Positions 1-8,161 of a stretch of 32,094 bases of DNA are shown piece after piece; positions within the stretch are counted from its first letter, which is position 1, and each line of letters opens with the position of its first letter. The position numbers and the translations under genes are program-made. Under the pieces are notes generated by a model, which made no database searches, was not told where the DNA came from, and worked only from the letters and a program-made list of their open reading frames with translations. The DNA lies in assembly GCA_014444615.1 (NCBI GenBank), contig PVXE01000049.1, positions 1 to 32,094 of the forward strand, read 5' to 3'. The stretch is from Tagaea sp. CACIAM 22H2 (lineage in GTDB: Bacteria > Pseudomonadota > Alphaproteobacteria > CACIAM-22H2).

Positions 1-3000
1 ATGGACGCGCAAGGCAACGTGCTGCGCGCCCTCGACGAAGCCGCCGCCGAGCGCGATTTGCGCAAGATCTACGATCAAGGCATTCGGGCGCTGGCCATCG
101 TGCTGCTGCACGGCTATCGCTATCCCGCGCACGAGAAGGCGCTGGGCGATCTCGCGCGCAAGATCGGCTTCACGCAGATCTCGATTTCGCACGAAGTCTC
201 GCCGCTGATGAAGATCGTCGGGCGCGGCGACACGACCGTGGTCGACGCCTATGTCTCACCGATTCTGCGCCGCTATGTCGACCGCGTCGCGGGCGAACTC
301 GGCGGCACGCGCTTGATGTTCATGCAGTCGAACGGTGGCTTGGTCGACGCACGCTTTTTCCAAGGTAAGGATTCGATCCTGTCGGGTCCCGCGGGCGGCA
401 TCGTGGGGGCCGCGCGCACCGCCGCGATGGCCGGGTTCGACAAGATCATCGGTTTCGATATGGGCGGTACCTCCACCGACGTGACGCTTTATAACGGCGA
501 ATACGAGCGCACGTTCGAGACCGTCGTCGCGGGCGTGCGCATGCGCGCCCCCATGATGAAGATCCACACGGTGGCGGCGGGCGGCGGCTCGATTCTGTTC
601 TTCGACGGCACGCGCTTCCGCTGCGGCCCCGAAAGTGCGGGCGCCAATCCGGGTCCGGCCTGCTATCGCCGGGGCGGACCTTTGGCCGTGACCGACGCGA
701 ACGTGATGGTCGGCAAGATCGTGCCGGAATTCTTCCCCGCCGTGTTCGGGCCCAATGGCGACCAGCGCCTCGATGCCGGCATCGTGCGCGAAAAATTCGC
801 GGCCCTCGCCGCCGAGGTCGAGAAAGCCACCGGCGAGAAACGCACGCCCGAAGCCATCGCCGACGGGTTCTTGAAGATCGCGGTCGAGAACATGGCCAAC
901 GCGATCAAGCAGATTTCGATCCAGCGCGGCTACGACGTGTCGGGCTATGCGCTCAATTGCTTCGGCGGGGCGGGCGGGCAGCATGCCTGCAAGGTCGCCG
1001 ACGCGCTGGGCATGACCACCGTGTTCGTCCATCCGCTGGCCGGGGTGTTGTCGGCCTATGGCATGGGCCTCGCCGATTTGCGCGTGATGCGCGAGAAGGC
1101 GGTCGAAGCCAAGCTCGCCGATGCGATCCTGCCGACACTCGAAAAGGAACTCGCGGCGCTGGCCGAAGAAGGTCTGGCCGAAATGCGCCGGCAGGGTATC
1201 GACAAGGCGAAGATCGACGTGCGACGCAAGCTGCATCTCAAATACGAAGGCACCGATTCCGCGCTGGTCGTCGATTTCGGCGCGGTCGAAGCGGCGAGCG
1301 CCGCTTTCGTCGAGCAGCATCGCCAGCGTTACGGTTTCTCGATGCCCGGCAAGGCGGTGATCGTCGAAGCCGTCGCGGTCGAAGTCGTCGGCCATACCGA
1401 AAGTGCCGACGATATCGTGCGCGAAATCGGCACCGCCACGCCGCCCGCCCCGGCGGCGACGGTCAAGATGTACGCCGACGGCGAAACGCATTCGACGCCG
1501 GTTTTCTTACGCGACACGTTGAAGCCGGGCATGAAAGTGTCCGGCCCCGCGATCGTGTCCGACCGCAACGCGACGACGGTGATCGAGCCCGGCTGGGCGG
1601 CGGAAGTCACTGCGCGCGATCATCTGGTGCTGCGCCGTGTGGTCGCCATCAAGCGCCAGCACGCGGTCGGCACCAAGGTCGATCCGGTGATGCTGGAAGT
1701 GTTCAACAATCTGTTCATGTCGATCGCCGAACAGATGGGTGTGGCGCTGCAGAACACTGCGTACTCGGTGAACATCAAGGAACGCCTCGATTTCTCCTGC
1801 GCGTTGTTCGATCGCCAGGGGAACCTGATCGCCAACGCGCCGCATATGCCGGTGCATTTGGGCTCGATGGGCGAGAGTGTCGCCGCCGTCACGCGCGCGC
1901 GCGAAGGCACGATGCGCCCCGGCGACGTGTTCGTGCTGAACGCGCCCTATAACGGCGGCACGCATTTGCCCGACGTCACGGTCGTGATGCCGGTGTTCGA
2001 CGAAGCGGGGAAGGACATTCTGTTCTTCGTCGCCAGCCGCGGCCACCAAGCCGATATCGGCGGCCTCACGCCCGGTTCGATGCCGCCCGGCTCGACGACG
2101 GTCGAGGAAGAGGGCGTGTTGATCGACAATTTCCAGCTGGTCGATCAAGGCCGCTTCCGCGAAGCGGAAATGACCGCGCTGTTGAAATCCGGCAAATATC
2201 CCGCGCGCAATCCGGCGCAGAACATCGCCGATCTCAAAGCCCAGATCGCGGCGTGCGAGAAGGGCGCGCAGGAATTGCGCAAGATGGTGCGCGAATTCGG
2301 CCTGGACGTCGTGCGCGCCTATATGGGCCATGTGCAGGACAACGCCGAGGAGCAGGTCCGCCGCGTGCTCGACGTGCTGAAGGACGGCGAATTCGCCTAT
2401 CCGATGGACGACGGCGCCGTCATCAAGGTGAAAGTGTCGATCGACAAGGCGATGCGCAGCGGCATTCTCGATTTCACGGGCACGTCGGCGCAGCGGCCGA
2501 ACAATTTCAACGCGCCGGCGTCGGTTTGCATGGCTGCCGTACTTTACGTTTTCCGCACGCTGGTCGAAGGCGACATTCCGATGAATGCGGGCGTGATGAA
2601 GCCGTTGAAGGTGATCATCCCCGAAGGCTGCATGCTGCGCCCGCAATACCCCGCCGCCGTCGTGGCCGGGAACGTCGAAACCTCGCAAGCCGTGACCGAT
2701 ACGATCTACGGCGCGCTGGGCGTGATGGCGGGCGCGCAGGGTACTATGAACAACTTCACCTTCGGCAACGATCGTCACCAGTATTACGAGACGATCGCCG
2801 GCGGTTCGGGCGCGGGGCCGGGCTTCGACGGCTGCGATGCGGTACAAACGCATATGACCAATTCGCGCCTGACCGATCCCGAAGTGCTGGAATGGCGCTT
2901 CCCCGTGCGCGTCGAAAGCTTCGAGATCCGGCGCGGCTCGGGCGGCAAGGGCGAATGGCGTGGCGGCGACGGCACGATCCGCAAGGTGCGCTTCCTGGAA

Positions 3001-3207
3001 GACATGACCTGCGCGATCCTCGCCAACCGGCGCAAGGTCGAACCGTTCGGCGCCAATGGCGGCGGCAACGGCAAGCTTGGCCGCAACTGGGTCGAGCGCA
3101 CGAACGGCACGGTCGAGGAGAAGGGCGCCACGGCCCAATGGGACGTGAAGCCCGGCGACATGTTCGTGATCGAAACGCCGGGCGGCGGCGGCTACGGCAA
3201 GGCGTAG
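1..3207 (+). CDS. Hydantoinase A/B fusion (5-oxoprolinase-like), 5' end cut off by the window
   Basis: This is an ATP-dependent hydantoinase/oxoprolinase-type ring-opening enzyme in which the HyuA and HyuB halves are fused, as in 5-oxoprolinases. The HyuA part shows the actin-like phosphate motif FDMGGTSTD at residues 152-160 of the visible protein. The HyuB part begins near residue 561 (DPVMLEVFNNL) and runs to the C-terminal GGGGYG. 1068 residues are visible, against about 1200-1300 in the family. The missing piece is the N-terminal HyuA segment that usually carries the first glycine-rich nucleotide motif, so the ATG at base 1 is most likely an internal Met rather than the true start. The gene converges on the CoA-transferase gene with only 4 bases between the stop codons. 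The substrate (5-oxoproline, N-methylhydantoin or another lactam) cannot be told from the sequence. Confidence 0.9.
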   Translation: MDAQGNVLRALDEAAAERDLRKIYDQGIRALAIVLLHGYRYPAHEKALGDLARKIGFTQISISHEVSPLMKIVGRGDTTVVDAYVSPILRRYVDRVAGELGGTRLMFMQSNGGLVDARFFQGKDSILSGPAGGIVGAARTAAMAGFDKIIGFDMGGTSTDVTLYNGEYERTFETVVAGVRMRAPMMKIHTVAAGGGSILFFDGTRFRCGPESAGANPGPACYRRGGPLAVTDANVMVGKIVPEFFPAVFGPNGDQRLDAGIVREKFAALAAEVEKATGEKRTPEAIADGFLKIAVENMANAIKQISIQRGYDVSGYALNCFGGAGGQHACKVADALGMTTVFVHPLAGVLSAYGMGLADLRVMREKAVEAKLADAILPTLEKELAALAEEGLAEMRRQGIDKAKIDVRRKLHLKYEGTDSALVVDFGAVEAASAAFVEQHRQRYGFSMPGKAVIVEAVAVEVVGHTESADDIVREIGTATPPAPAATVKMYADGETHSTPVFLRDTLKPGMKVSGPAIVSDRNATTVIEPGWAAEVTARDHLVLRRVVAIKRQHAVGTKVDPVMLEVFNNLFMSIAEQMGVALQNTAYSVNIKERLDFSCALFDRQGNLIANAPHMPVHLGSMGESVAAVTRAREGTMRPGDVFVLNAPYNGGTHLPDVTVVMPVFDEAGKDILFFVASRGHQADIGGLTPGSMPPGSTTVEEEGVLIDNFQLVDQGRFREAEMTALLKSGKYPARNPAQNIADLKAQIAACEKGAQELRKMVREFGLDVVRAYMGHVQDNAEEQVRRVLDVLKDGEFAYPMDDGAVIKVKVSIDKAMRSGILDFTGTSAQRPNNFNAPASVCMAAVLYVFRTLVEGDIPMNAGVMKPLKVIIPEGCMLRPQYPAAVVAGNVETSQAVTDTIYGALGVMAGAQGTMNNFTFGNDRHQYYETIAGGSGAGPGFDGCDAVQTHMTNSRLTDPEVLEWRFPVRVESFEIRRGSGGKGEWRGGDGTIRKVRFLEDMTCAILANRRKVEPFGANGGGNGKLGRNWVERTNGTVEEKGATAQWDVKPGDMFVIETPGGGGYGKA

Positions 3208-3211
3208 CCGT

Positions 3212-4591
3212 TTACACCCATTCCGCTTTCGACGTGCCGAAAGGCTCGGGCGGCCGGGCGTAGAAGCCGGGCGTGCGGTCGAGTTCCAGCACCGGCTTGA
3301 AATGGCCGATGCGCCCGAAGGGCGAGTCGACTTCGATCATCAGCTTGGCAATATCGTCTGGCGGCAGATCGGCGGCGGCCTCGCGCGCGTCGAGCGTGCC
3401 GAGGCTTGCGAGAAAATGCCCGATCTGGGCGAGCGAGGTGCGCACGCGCCACGTGCCGCCTTCTTGCGCTTGGCGCGCGATGGCCAGCATCGTGCCGAGG
3501 GCCGCGACATAGCCGCCGATATAGTCGAGCGCTTGCACGGGCAAGTTCTTGGGTGCTGCGAGCGAGGATTGCGTCGCCGCCAAGCCCATCGCGTTCTGCA
3601 CGACCGAGTCGAAACCGCGCCGCATCGCCCACGGGCCTTCATGGCTATAGGCGCAAAGCTCGGTGACCACGATGCCCGGGCGAAGCTTGGCGAGTTCGGC
3701 GGCCCCGAACCTGCGCTTGGCCAGCGCACCTGGCCGATAGGATTGCAGGAACACATCGGCCCCGGCCGCGAGATCGCGCAGCATCGCGGGGCCGTGCGCT
3801 GTATCGAGATCGAGCCATGCGCAACGCTTGCCGGGCCCGGTGTCGTAGAGCAGTTCGGTCTGATAGGGCGTGTGCGGGGCGGCGAGATGCAGCACATCGC
3901 CGCCATGTTCGGCGAGCAAGCGCCCCGCCGTCGGCCCGGCCAATACGCGCGTCAAATCGAGCACACGAATGCCGGAGAGGGGCCGTGCCGCTTCCGGCAA
4001 TTTGCGCAGTGGTGCCTCGCCGATCTTATCGATCGTGAACACAGGCAGCGCCGCGACCGCCTTTCCTTGCGCCGACGCGGCCCATTCGTCGCGCGTGCGC
4101 GTCACCGCGCCGATTCCGTCCGCGGCGGCCAGCGCGGTCTCGAACGCGAATGCGTCGAGCTTCGCGACCGCCGCTTCCAGATCGGCGCGCGTATCGCCCT
4201 TGGCGCCGGAAAGCCGCAACGCCGCCGCGCGATGATGCGCGTGATTGGTGTGCAGGAAGATATGCCGACCGTCGCGCGTGGAATAATGGCCGACGAGCGG
4301 GTCCCAGAATATGGGTTTCACGCCGTCGCGCGTGACATAGACGCTGGAGCGTAAGCTCGCCGCCGCCGATCTTGTATCGATACGCGCGCTTTGCGCCGTA
4401 TTGCCACGCAAGCGCCACAGATCGCTAAGCGCCAATCCGGCGGCGCCCAGCACCGCGCTTGCTGCCGTGGCGATGCGAAACGGCGTGGGAAACACCGGAT
4501 CGCCGGCACCCGAAATTTCCAGCCGGTCGTCGTCGCGCGGCGCGCGGCTGCCGAGAGACAAAATGGAATGCGTCAGCGTCGGGACGTTCAT
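3212..4591 (-). CDS. CaiB/BaiF (family III) CoA-transferase with rearranged domain order
   Basis: The predicted protein has 459 residues. The family's usual N-terminal signature (RVLDLTRVLAGPTAGRLLAEHGGD) begins only near residue 245. It is followed by AGADVFLQSYRPGALAKRR and by RRGFDSVVQ, whose Asp occupies the position of the catalytic Asp of family III transferases and racemases. The first ~240 residues hold segments that resemble the small domain normally found later in the chain (STRDGRHIFLHTN, RTRDEWAASAQGKA), so the order looks permuted. Such enzymes move CoA between carboxylic acids; the acids here are unknown. The ATG at 4591 is preferred because further upstream the frame runs antisense into the transporter gene. 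It diverges from that transporter (52 bp between starts) and converges on the hydantoinase gene. Confidence 0.85.
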   Translation of the reverse strand: MNVPTLTHSILSLGSRAPRDDDRLEISGAGDPVFPTPFRIATAASAVLGAAGLALSDLWRLRGNTAQSARIDTRSAAASLRSSVYVTRDGVKPIFWDPLVGHYSTRDGRHIFLHTNHAHHRAAALRLSGAKGDTRADLEAAVAKLDAFAFETALAAADGIGAVTRTRDEWAASAQGKAVAALPVFTIDKIGEAPLRKLPEAARPLSGIRVLDLTRVLAGPTAGRLLAEHGGDVLHLAAPHTPYQTELLYDTGPGKRCAWLDLDTAHGPAMLRDLAAGADVFLQSYRPGALAKRRFGAAELAKLRPGIVVTELCAYSHEGPWAMRRGFDSVVQNAMGLAATQSSLAAPKNLPVQALDYIGGYVAALGTMLAIARQAQEGGTWRVRTSLAQIGHFLASLGTLDAREAAADLPPDDIAKLMIEVDSPFGRIGHFKPVLELDRTPGFYARPPEPFGTSKAEWV

Positions 4592-4607
4592 GCGCGATCC
4601 GCCGAGA

Positions 4608-4621
4608 TTTCGTTGCCCTAG
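4608..4621 (+). repeat. 14-bp direct repeat, copy 1
   Basis: TTTCGTTGCCCTAG occurs here and again at 5613-5626. This copy ends 22 nt before the ATG of the EamA transporter and lies between two divergent genes. Its location upstream of two consecutive plus-strand genes suggests a shared regulatory site, but no regulator is identified. Confidence 0.5.
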
Positions 4622-4643
4622 ATCGAGTATAGACGTTGCACCC

Positions 4644-5612
4644 ATGACGAACCCCGCAACGCCAGCAACCCAGACCCCGACGCCGCGCAGTGGAATCGGC
4701 CGCGCCGACAATCCGCTGCTGGGCATCGCGTCGATGGCGTTCGGCGTCCTTTTGCTGTCGCTGATGGATGCGATCACCAAATACGCGATCACCCAATTGC
4801 CGACCGGGCAGTTGATGGCGATCCGCTCGGTCTTCGTGCTGCTGATCCTCACGCCCTTCGTGATCCGTGCCGGTGGCTTCGCGGCGCTGCGCACCAAACG
4901 GCCGCTGGGCCATTTGCTGCGCGCGGGGCTATCGGTCTGCGCGATGTACACGTTTTTCGAAAGCCTGCGGCATTTGCCGCTCGCCACCGCCATCGCGATC
5001 GGTTTCGCAGCACCCTTGTTCATGACGGCGTTCTCGGTGCCCGTACTGAAGGAAAAGGTCGGCATCCATCGCTGGTCGGCCGTGGCGATCGGCTTTATCG
5101 GCGTCGTGGTCATCATCGGTCCGGGCATCGCCGACGGCGAATTCGGCATCGGCGCCATGCTGGCGCTATCGGCGGCGGTGTTCTACGCGGGCACGATGAC
5201 TTGCGTGCGCTGGCTCGCCTCGACGGAGACCGATATCTCGATGATGGTTTCGCAGAACATCGCGATGCTTTTCGCGGGCGCGGCCGGTGCGGCGATCGTC
5301 TCCGCCCCCGTGCCCGGCCATATGTGGCTGGTCATCGTCGCGATGGCGGTGCTGGTGCTGCTCGGGCAGTTGTTCACCATCCGCGCGTTTCGCCTCGCCC
5401 CGATCGGCGCGGTGGCGCCGTTCCACTATACCGAGCTGATTTGGGCCGCCATTCTCGGCTGGTTCGTCTGGGGCGAATGGCCCTCCGACAACGTCTGGTG
5501 GGGGGCGGCGATCGTCGTTGCGGCCGGGCTTTACACGATTTGGCGCGAGCGCGTCCGGGCGGCGGAGAAATCCCGTGAAGCGGCGGTTGCCGCGCAAAGC
5601 CCGGCGGCGTAG
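4644..5612 (+). CDS. EamA/DMT-family transporter (10 TM)
   Basis: This is a 322-residue inner-membrane protein with about ten hydrophobic helices arranged as two EamA repeats, the usual size and shape of drug/metabolite exporters (RhaT/RarD-like). The second repeat includes the typical Pro/Ala-rich segments ending in HYTELIWAAILGWFVWGEWP. The substrate is unknown; family members export amino acids, nucleosides and other metabolites. The ATG at 4644 (MTNPATPATQ) was chosen because it precedes a short polar N-terminus and the first helix. No clear Shine-Dalgarno site lies in front of it. A TATAGA hexamer at 4628-4633 would give a very short leader if it is a -10 box. The flavoprotein gene follows after 29 bp and could be cotranscribed. 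Confidence 0.88.
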   Translation: MTNPATPATQTPTPRSGIGRADNPLLGIASMAFGVLLLSLMDAITKYAITQLPTGQLMAIRSVFVLLILTPFVIRAGGFAALRTKRPLGHLLRAGLSVCAMYTFFESLRHLPLATAIAIGFAAPLFMTAFSVPVLKEKVGIHRWSAVAIGFIGVVVIIGPGIADGEFGIGAMLALSAAVFYAGTMTCVRWLASTETDISMMVSQNIAMLFAGAAGAAIVSAPVPGHMWLVIVAMAVLVLLGQLFTIRAFRLAPIGAVAPFHYTELIWAAILGWFVWGEWPSDNVWWGAAIVVAAGLYTIWRERVRAAEKSREAAVAAQSPAA

Positions 5613-5626
5613 TTTCGTTGCCCTAG
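5613..5626 (+). repeat. 14-bp direct repeat, copy 2
   Basis: This copy is identical to 4608-4621. It begins directly after the transporter stop codon and ends 15 nt before the ATG of the flavoprotein gene, just upstream of its GAGG Shine-Dalgarno site. Confidence 0.5.
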
Positions 5627-5641
5627 GGAAGAGGAAACGAC

Positions 5642-7048
5642 ATGGCCAGCGCCGCCGAAATCACAGCGACCGAACCCGCCGCGCGCGACGCGGCGATCGC
5701 AGCGATCCGCGCCGTTCTTGGCGACCGTTTGACGACCGCGATGGCGGTGCGCGAGCAGCACGGCAAGGGCGAGGCCTATCACAAGCCCGCCCCGCCCGAC
5801 GCCGTCGCCTTCGTCGAGAGCACCGAGGAAGTCGTCGCGATCGTGAAGGCCTGCGCCAAGCACCGCATCCCGGTCGTGCCGTTCGGTGCCGGTACGGCGC
5901 TGGAAGGCCACACGGCGGCGCTGCATGGCGGCATTTGCATCGATATGTCGCGCATGAACAAGGTGCTGGCGGTCAACACCAGCGATCTCGACGTGCGCGT
6001 GCAGCCGGGTGTGACGCGCAAACAGCTCAACGAATATCTGCGCGATACCGGCTTGTTCTTCCCGATCGATCCGGGGGCGGATGCCTCGATCGGCGGGATG
6101 ACCGCGACGCGCGCTTCGGGCACCAACGCCGTGCGCTACGGCACGATGCGCGAGAACGTGCTGGCGCTGGAAGTCGTCACCGCCGACGGGCGCGTCGTGC
6201 GCACGGCGCGGCGCGCGCGCAAATCCTCGGCCGGTTACGACCTGACGCGGCTGTTCGTGGGCTCGGAAGGCACGCTCGGCGTCATCACCGAAATCACGCT
6301 CAAGGTCTACGGCATTCCCGAAGCGACCAGTTCGGCCATGTGCGCCTTCCCCGACGTCAAATCGGCGGTCGATACCTGCATCGCCACGATCCAGGCCGGC
6401 ATTCCCGTGGCCCGCATCGAGCTTGCCGATAAGCTGCAGATGGAAGCCATCGCCGCCTATTCGAAGATCAACATTCCCGCGGCCCCCACGCTGTGGCTCG
6501 AATTCCACGGCAGCGAAACGGGCGTCAAGGAACAGGCCGAATTCGTCCAGGCGATCGCCGCCGAACATGGCGGCGAGGATTTCCGCTGGACGACCGATCC
6601 GGCCGAACGGCGCAAAATCTGGCAGGCGCGCCACGATTCGGCCTACGCCAGCAAGGCGCTGCGCAAGGATTGCGCGATCTGGGCGACCGACGTGTGCGTG
6701 CCGATCTCGCGCTTGGCCGATTGCATCGTCGAGACGCAGAAGGATCTCGAATCGTCGTTCATCCCGGCCCCCATCGTCGGCCATGTCGGCGATGGGAACT
6801 TCCATCTCTGCTTCGTGCTGAACATGGACGATCCCAAAGAGGTCGCTGAGGCCAACCGCCTCAACGATCGTTTGGTCAATCGTGCGCTGGCGATGGACGG
6901 GACGTGCACGGGCGAGCACGGAATCGGCTACGGCAAGATCGATTTCCTGACCGCCGAACATGGCGAAGCCGTGTCGCTGATGCGGATGGTCAAGAAAGCG
7001 TTCGACCCTGACAACATCATGAACCCGGGCAAGATCGTCCGCGTCTAG
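5642..7048 (+). CDS. FAD-linked 2-hydroxyacid dehydrogenase (GlcD / D-lactate dehydrogenase-like)
   Basis: This 468-residue flavoprotein of the VAO/PCMH family oxidises 2-hydroxy acids such as D-lactate or glycolate and passes electrons to cytochrome c or quinone. The FAD-binding region shows VPFGAGTALEGHTAAL (about residues 80-95), then VQPGVTRKQL and IGGMTATRASGTNAVRYGTM. The C-terminal substrate domain carries the metal-site motifs GHVGDGNFHLCF and CTGEHGIGYGK, and ends with AFDPDNIMNPGKI. The length is standard for single-chain LdhD/GlcD proteins, and no Fe-S domain is attached. A GAGGAAACGAC stretch before the ATG supplies a good ribosome site. The stop codon overlaps the stop of the converging dioxygenase gene. 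A keto or hydroxy acid TRAP system lies nearby, which fits the predicted substrate class, but a direct link is inference. Confidence 0.9.
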   Translation: MASAAEITATEPAARDAAIAAIRAVLGDRLTTAMAVREQHGKGEAYHKPAPPDAVAFVESTEEVVAIVKACAKHRIPVVPFGAGTALEGHTAALHGGICIDMSRMNKVLAVNTSDLDVRVQPGVTRKQLNEYLRDTGLFFPIDPGADASIGGMTATRASGTNAVRYGTMRENVLALEVVTADGRVVRTARRARKSSAGYDLTRLFVGSEGTLGVITEITLKVYGIPEATSSAMCAFPDVKSAVDTCIATIQAGIPVARIELADKLQMEAIAAYSKINIPAAPTLWLEFHGSETGVKEQAEFVQAIAAEHGGEDFRWTTDPAERRKIWQARHDSAYASKALRKDCAIWATDVCVPISRLADCIVETQKDLESSFIPAPIVGHVGDGNFHLCFVLNMDDPKEVAEANRLNDRLVNRALAMDGTCTGEHGIGYGKIDFLTAEHGEAVSLMRMVKKAFDPDNIMNPGKIVRV

Positions 7049-7866
7049 TTTCGCCGCCACAGCACCGGGAACAATTCGTCGCGCGCCGACAGCGGCGCGC
7101 CGTCGGGCAGATCGGCTTTGCGCAGGCGGCCGAAGGTCGAGATGCCGCGCCGCCAGCGTATATCATCGCCCGCAAATCTCAGCGCGATCGTCCGGCGCGG
7201 CCGGTCGGTGCTGGGATTGCCCGGGGCGCCGTGCACCATGCGACCGTGGAACACGACCGCGTCGCCGGGGGCGAGCTTGAACGATATCAGCGTGGCTTCG
7301 TCGGGCGCTTCGACGACCGGCAGCGCCGAGCCCGCATAGCGTAGCGCGTTGTCGGCACCCGCGCGGAACGGGGCGGGGCGGAAATCGCGGCCGGGCAAAT
7401 GACTGCCGCGCGCATAGCGCACCGCGCCGTTGCCGTCGTCGATCGTATCGAGGGCGAGATAGACCGTGCACGCCATCTCGCCGGAAATCGGCCAATAGGG
7501 CCCATCCTGGTGCCACGGCGTTTCGCGTTTCGTGGCCGGCGCCTTGGCGAAAATCTGATCGTAGAAAAGACGCACCTCGGCCGCCCCCATCGCGCGTCCG
7601 GCGATTTCGGCGCAGGGCGTTTTGAAGAACAGCGCACGAAAATCGGCGTCGCGCCGGTGCATGAACATGTCGCCGAAGAAGCGCCCGTCCTCGCCCGGCG
7701 GCACGAATTCCATCGCGTCGTTGGACGGCACCGTCATCGCGCGGTCGACCGCCGTCCGCATGCGGTCGACCCATGCCGCGGTCAAAGCGCCGGGCACATG
7801 CGCCACGCCGTCGCGCGCATAGGCGGCGGCCAGGGCGGTGTTGTCGAAGTCGAAAGACGGCGCCAT
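7045..7866 (-). CDS. Phytanoyl-CoA dioxygenase (PhyH) family protein
   Basis: This is a 273-residue Fe(II)/2-oxoglutarate oxygenase of the PhyH family. The iron-binding facial triad is visible as His119-x-Asp121 (WHQDGPYWP) and a distal His at about 212 (GRMVHGAPGN), with a downstream Arg (RRTIALRF) suited to bind 2-oxoglutarate. The family hydroxylates diverse small molecules, so the substrate is unassigned. The TAG stop overlaps the TAG of the flavoprotein gene on the other strand in a single CTAG. It faces away from the TRAP operon; its upstream region (7867-8161) is shared with dctP. Confidence 0.85.
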   Translation of the reverse strand: MAPSFDFDNTALAAAYARDGVAHVPGALTAAWVDRMRTAVDRAMTVPSNDAMEFVPPGEDGRFFGDMFMHRRDADFRALFFKTPCAEIAGRAMGAAEVRLFYDQIFAKAPATKRETPWHQDGPYWPISGEMACTVYLALDTIDDGNGAVRYARGSHLPGRDFRPAPFRAGADNALRYAGSALPVVEAPDEATLISFKLAPGDAVVFHGRMVHGAPGNPSTDRPRRTIALRFAGDDIRWRRGISTFGRLRKADLPDGAPLSARDELFPVLWRRN

Positions 7867-8138
7867 CGGACGGCGCTTAGCATGCGCCGCGCGCGGCGTC
7901 CAAGCGGCGCCAATGGCACGGCGAATCCGTTTTGGACATGCGGATTTTGTGCAACCAATCGCGGCGCTTGCGTGCCGCGCCCGCCTTCATGCAAAGTCGA
8001 TCCCGCGAGCGGGTCCCGACCGGAATACCGGCGGCGATCCGATAGCGGCGAATGCGGGCGGGGTTTCGATCCCGGCGGGCGCGCCGCGGGAGTGGAGGCG
8101 CGATGGAGGTCGGCGTCTTCGCGGTGCTCAAATATAGG

Positions 8139-8152
8139 CCTCCGACAGGAGG
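8139..8152 (+). promoter_or_regulatory. Hairpin enclosing the dctP Shine-Dalgarno site
   Basis: The dctP ribosome site AGGAGG lies at 8147-8152, 9 nt before the ATG. CCTCC at 8139-8143 is perfectly complementary to GGAGG at 8148-8152, with a 4-nt loop, so the site can fold onto itself. This might damp or regulate translation. The rest of the 295-bp gap (7867-8161) holds GC-rich short inverted repeats (for example CCCGC/GCGGG near 8006-8017) and an AATATAG stretch at 8131-8137 that could be a -10 box. No gene is evident there. Confidence 0.4.
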
Positions 8153-8161
8153 AGAGCCTTT

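Noticed and set aside
1507..3138. 543-codon minus-strand open frame opposite the hydantoinase gene
   Set aside because: Antisense shadow of a clearly recognised gene; no family motif.
7045..7048. Shared CTAG giving overlapping stop codons of the flavodehydrogenase and PhyH genes as a regulatory device
   Set aside because: Such four-base convergent overlaps are common in compact genomes; no further signal is seen.
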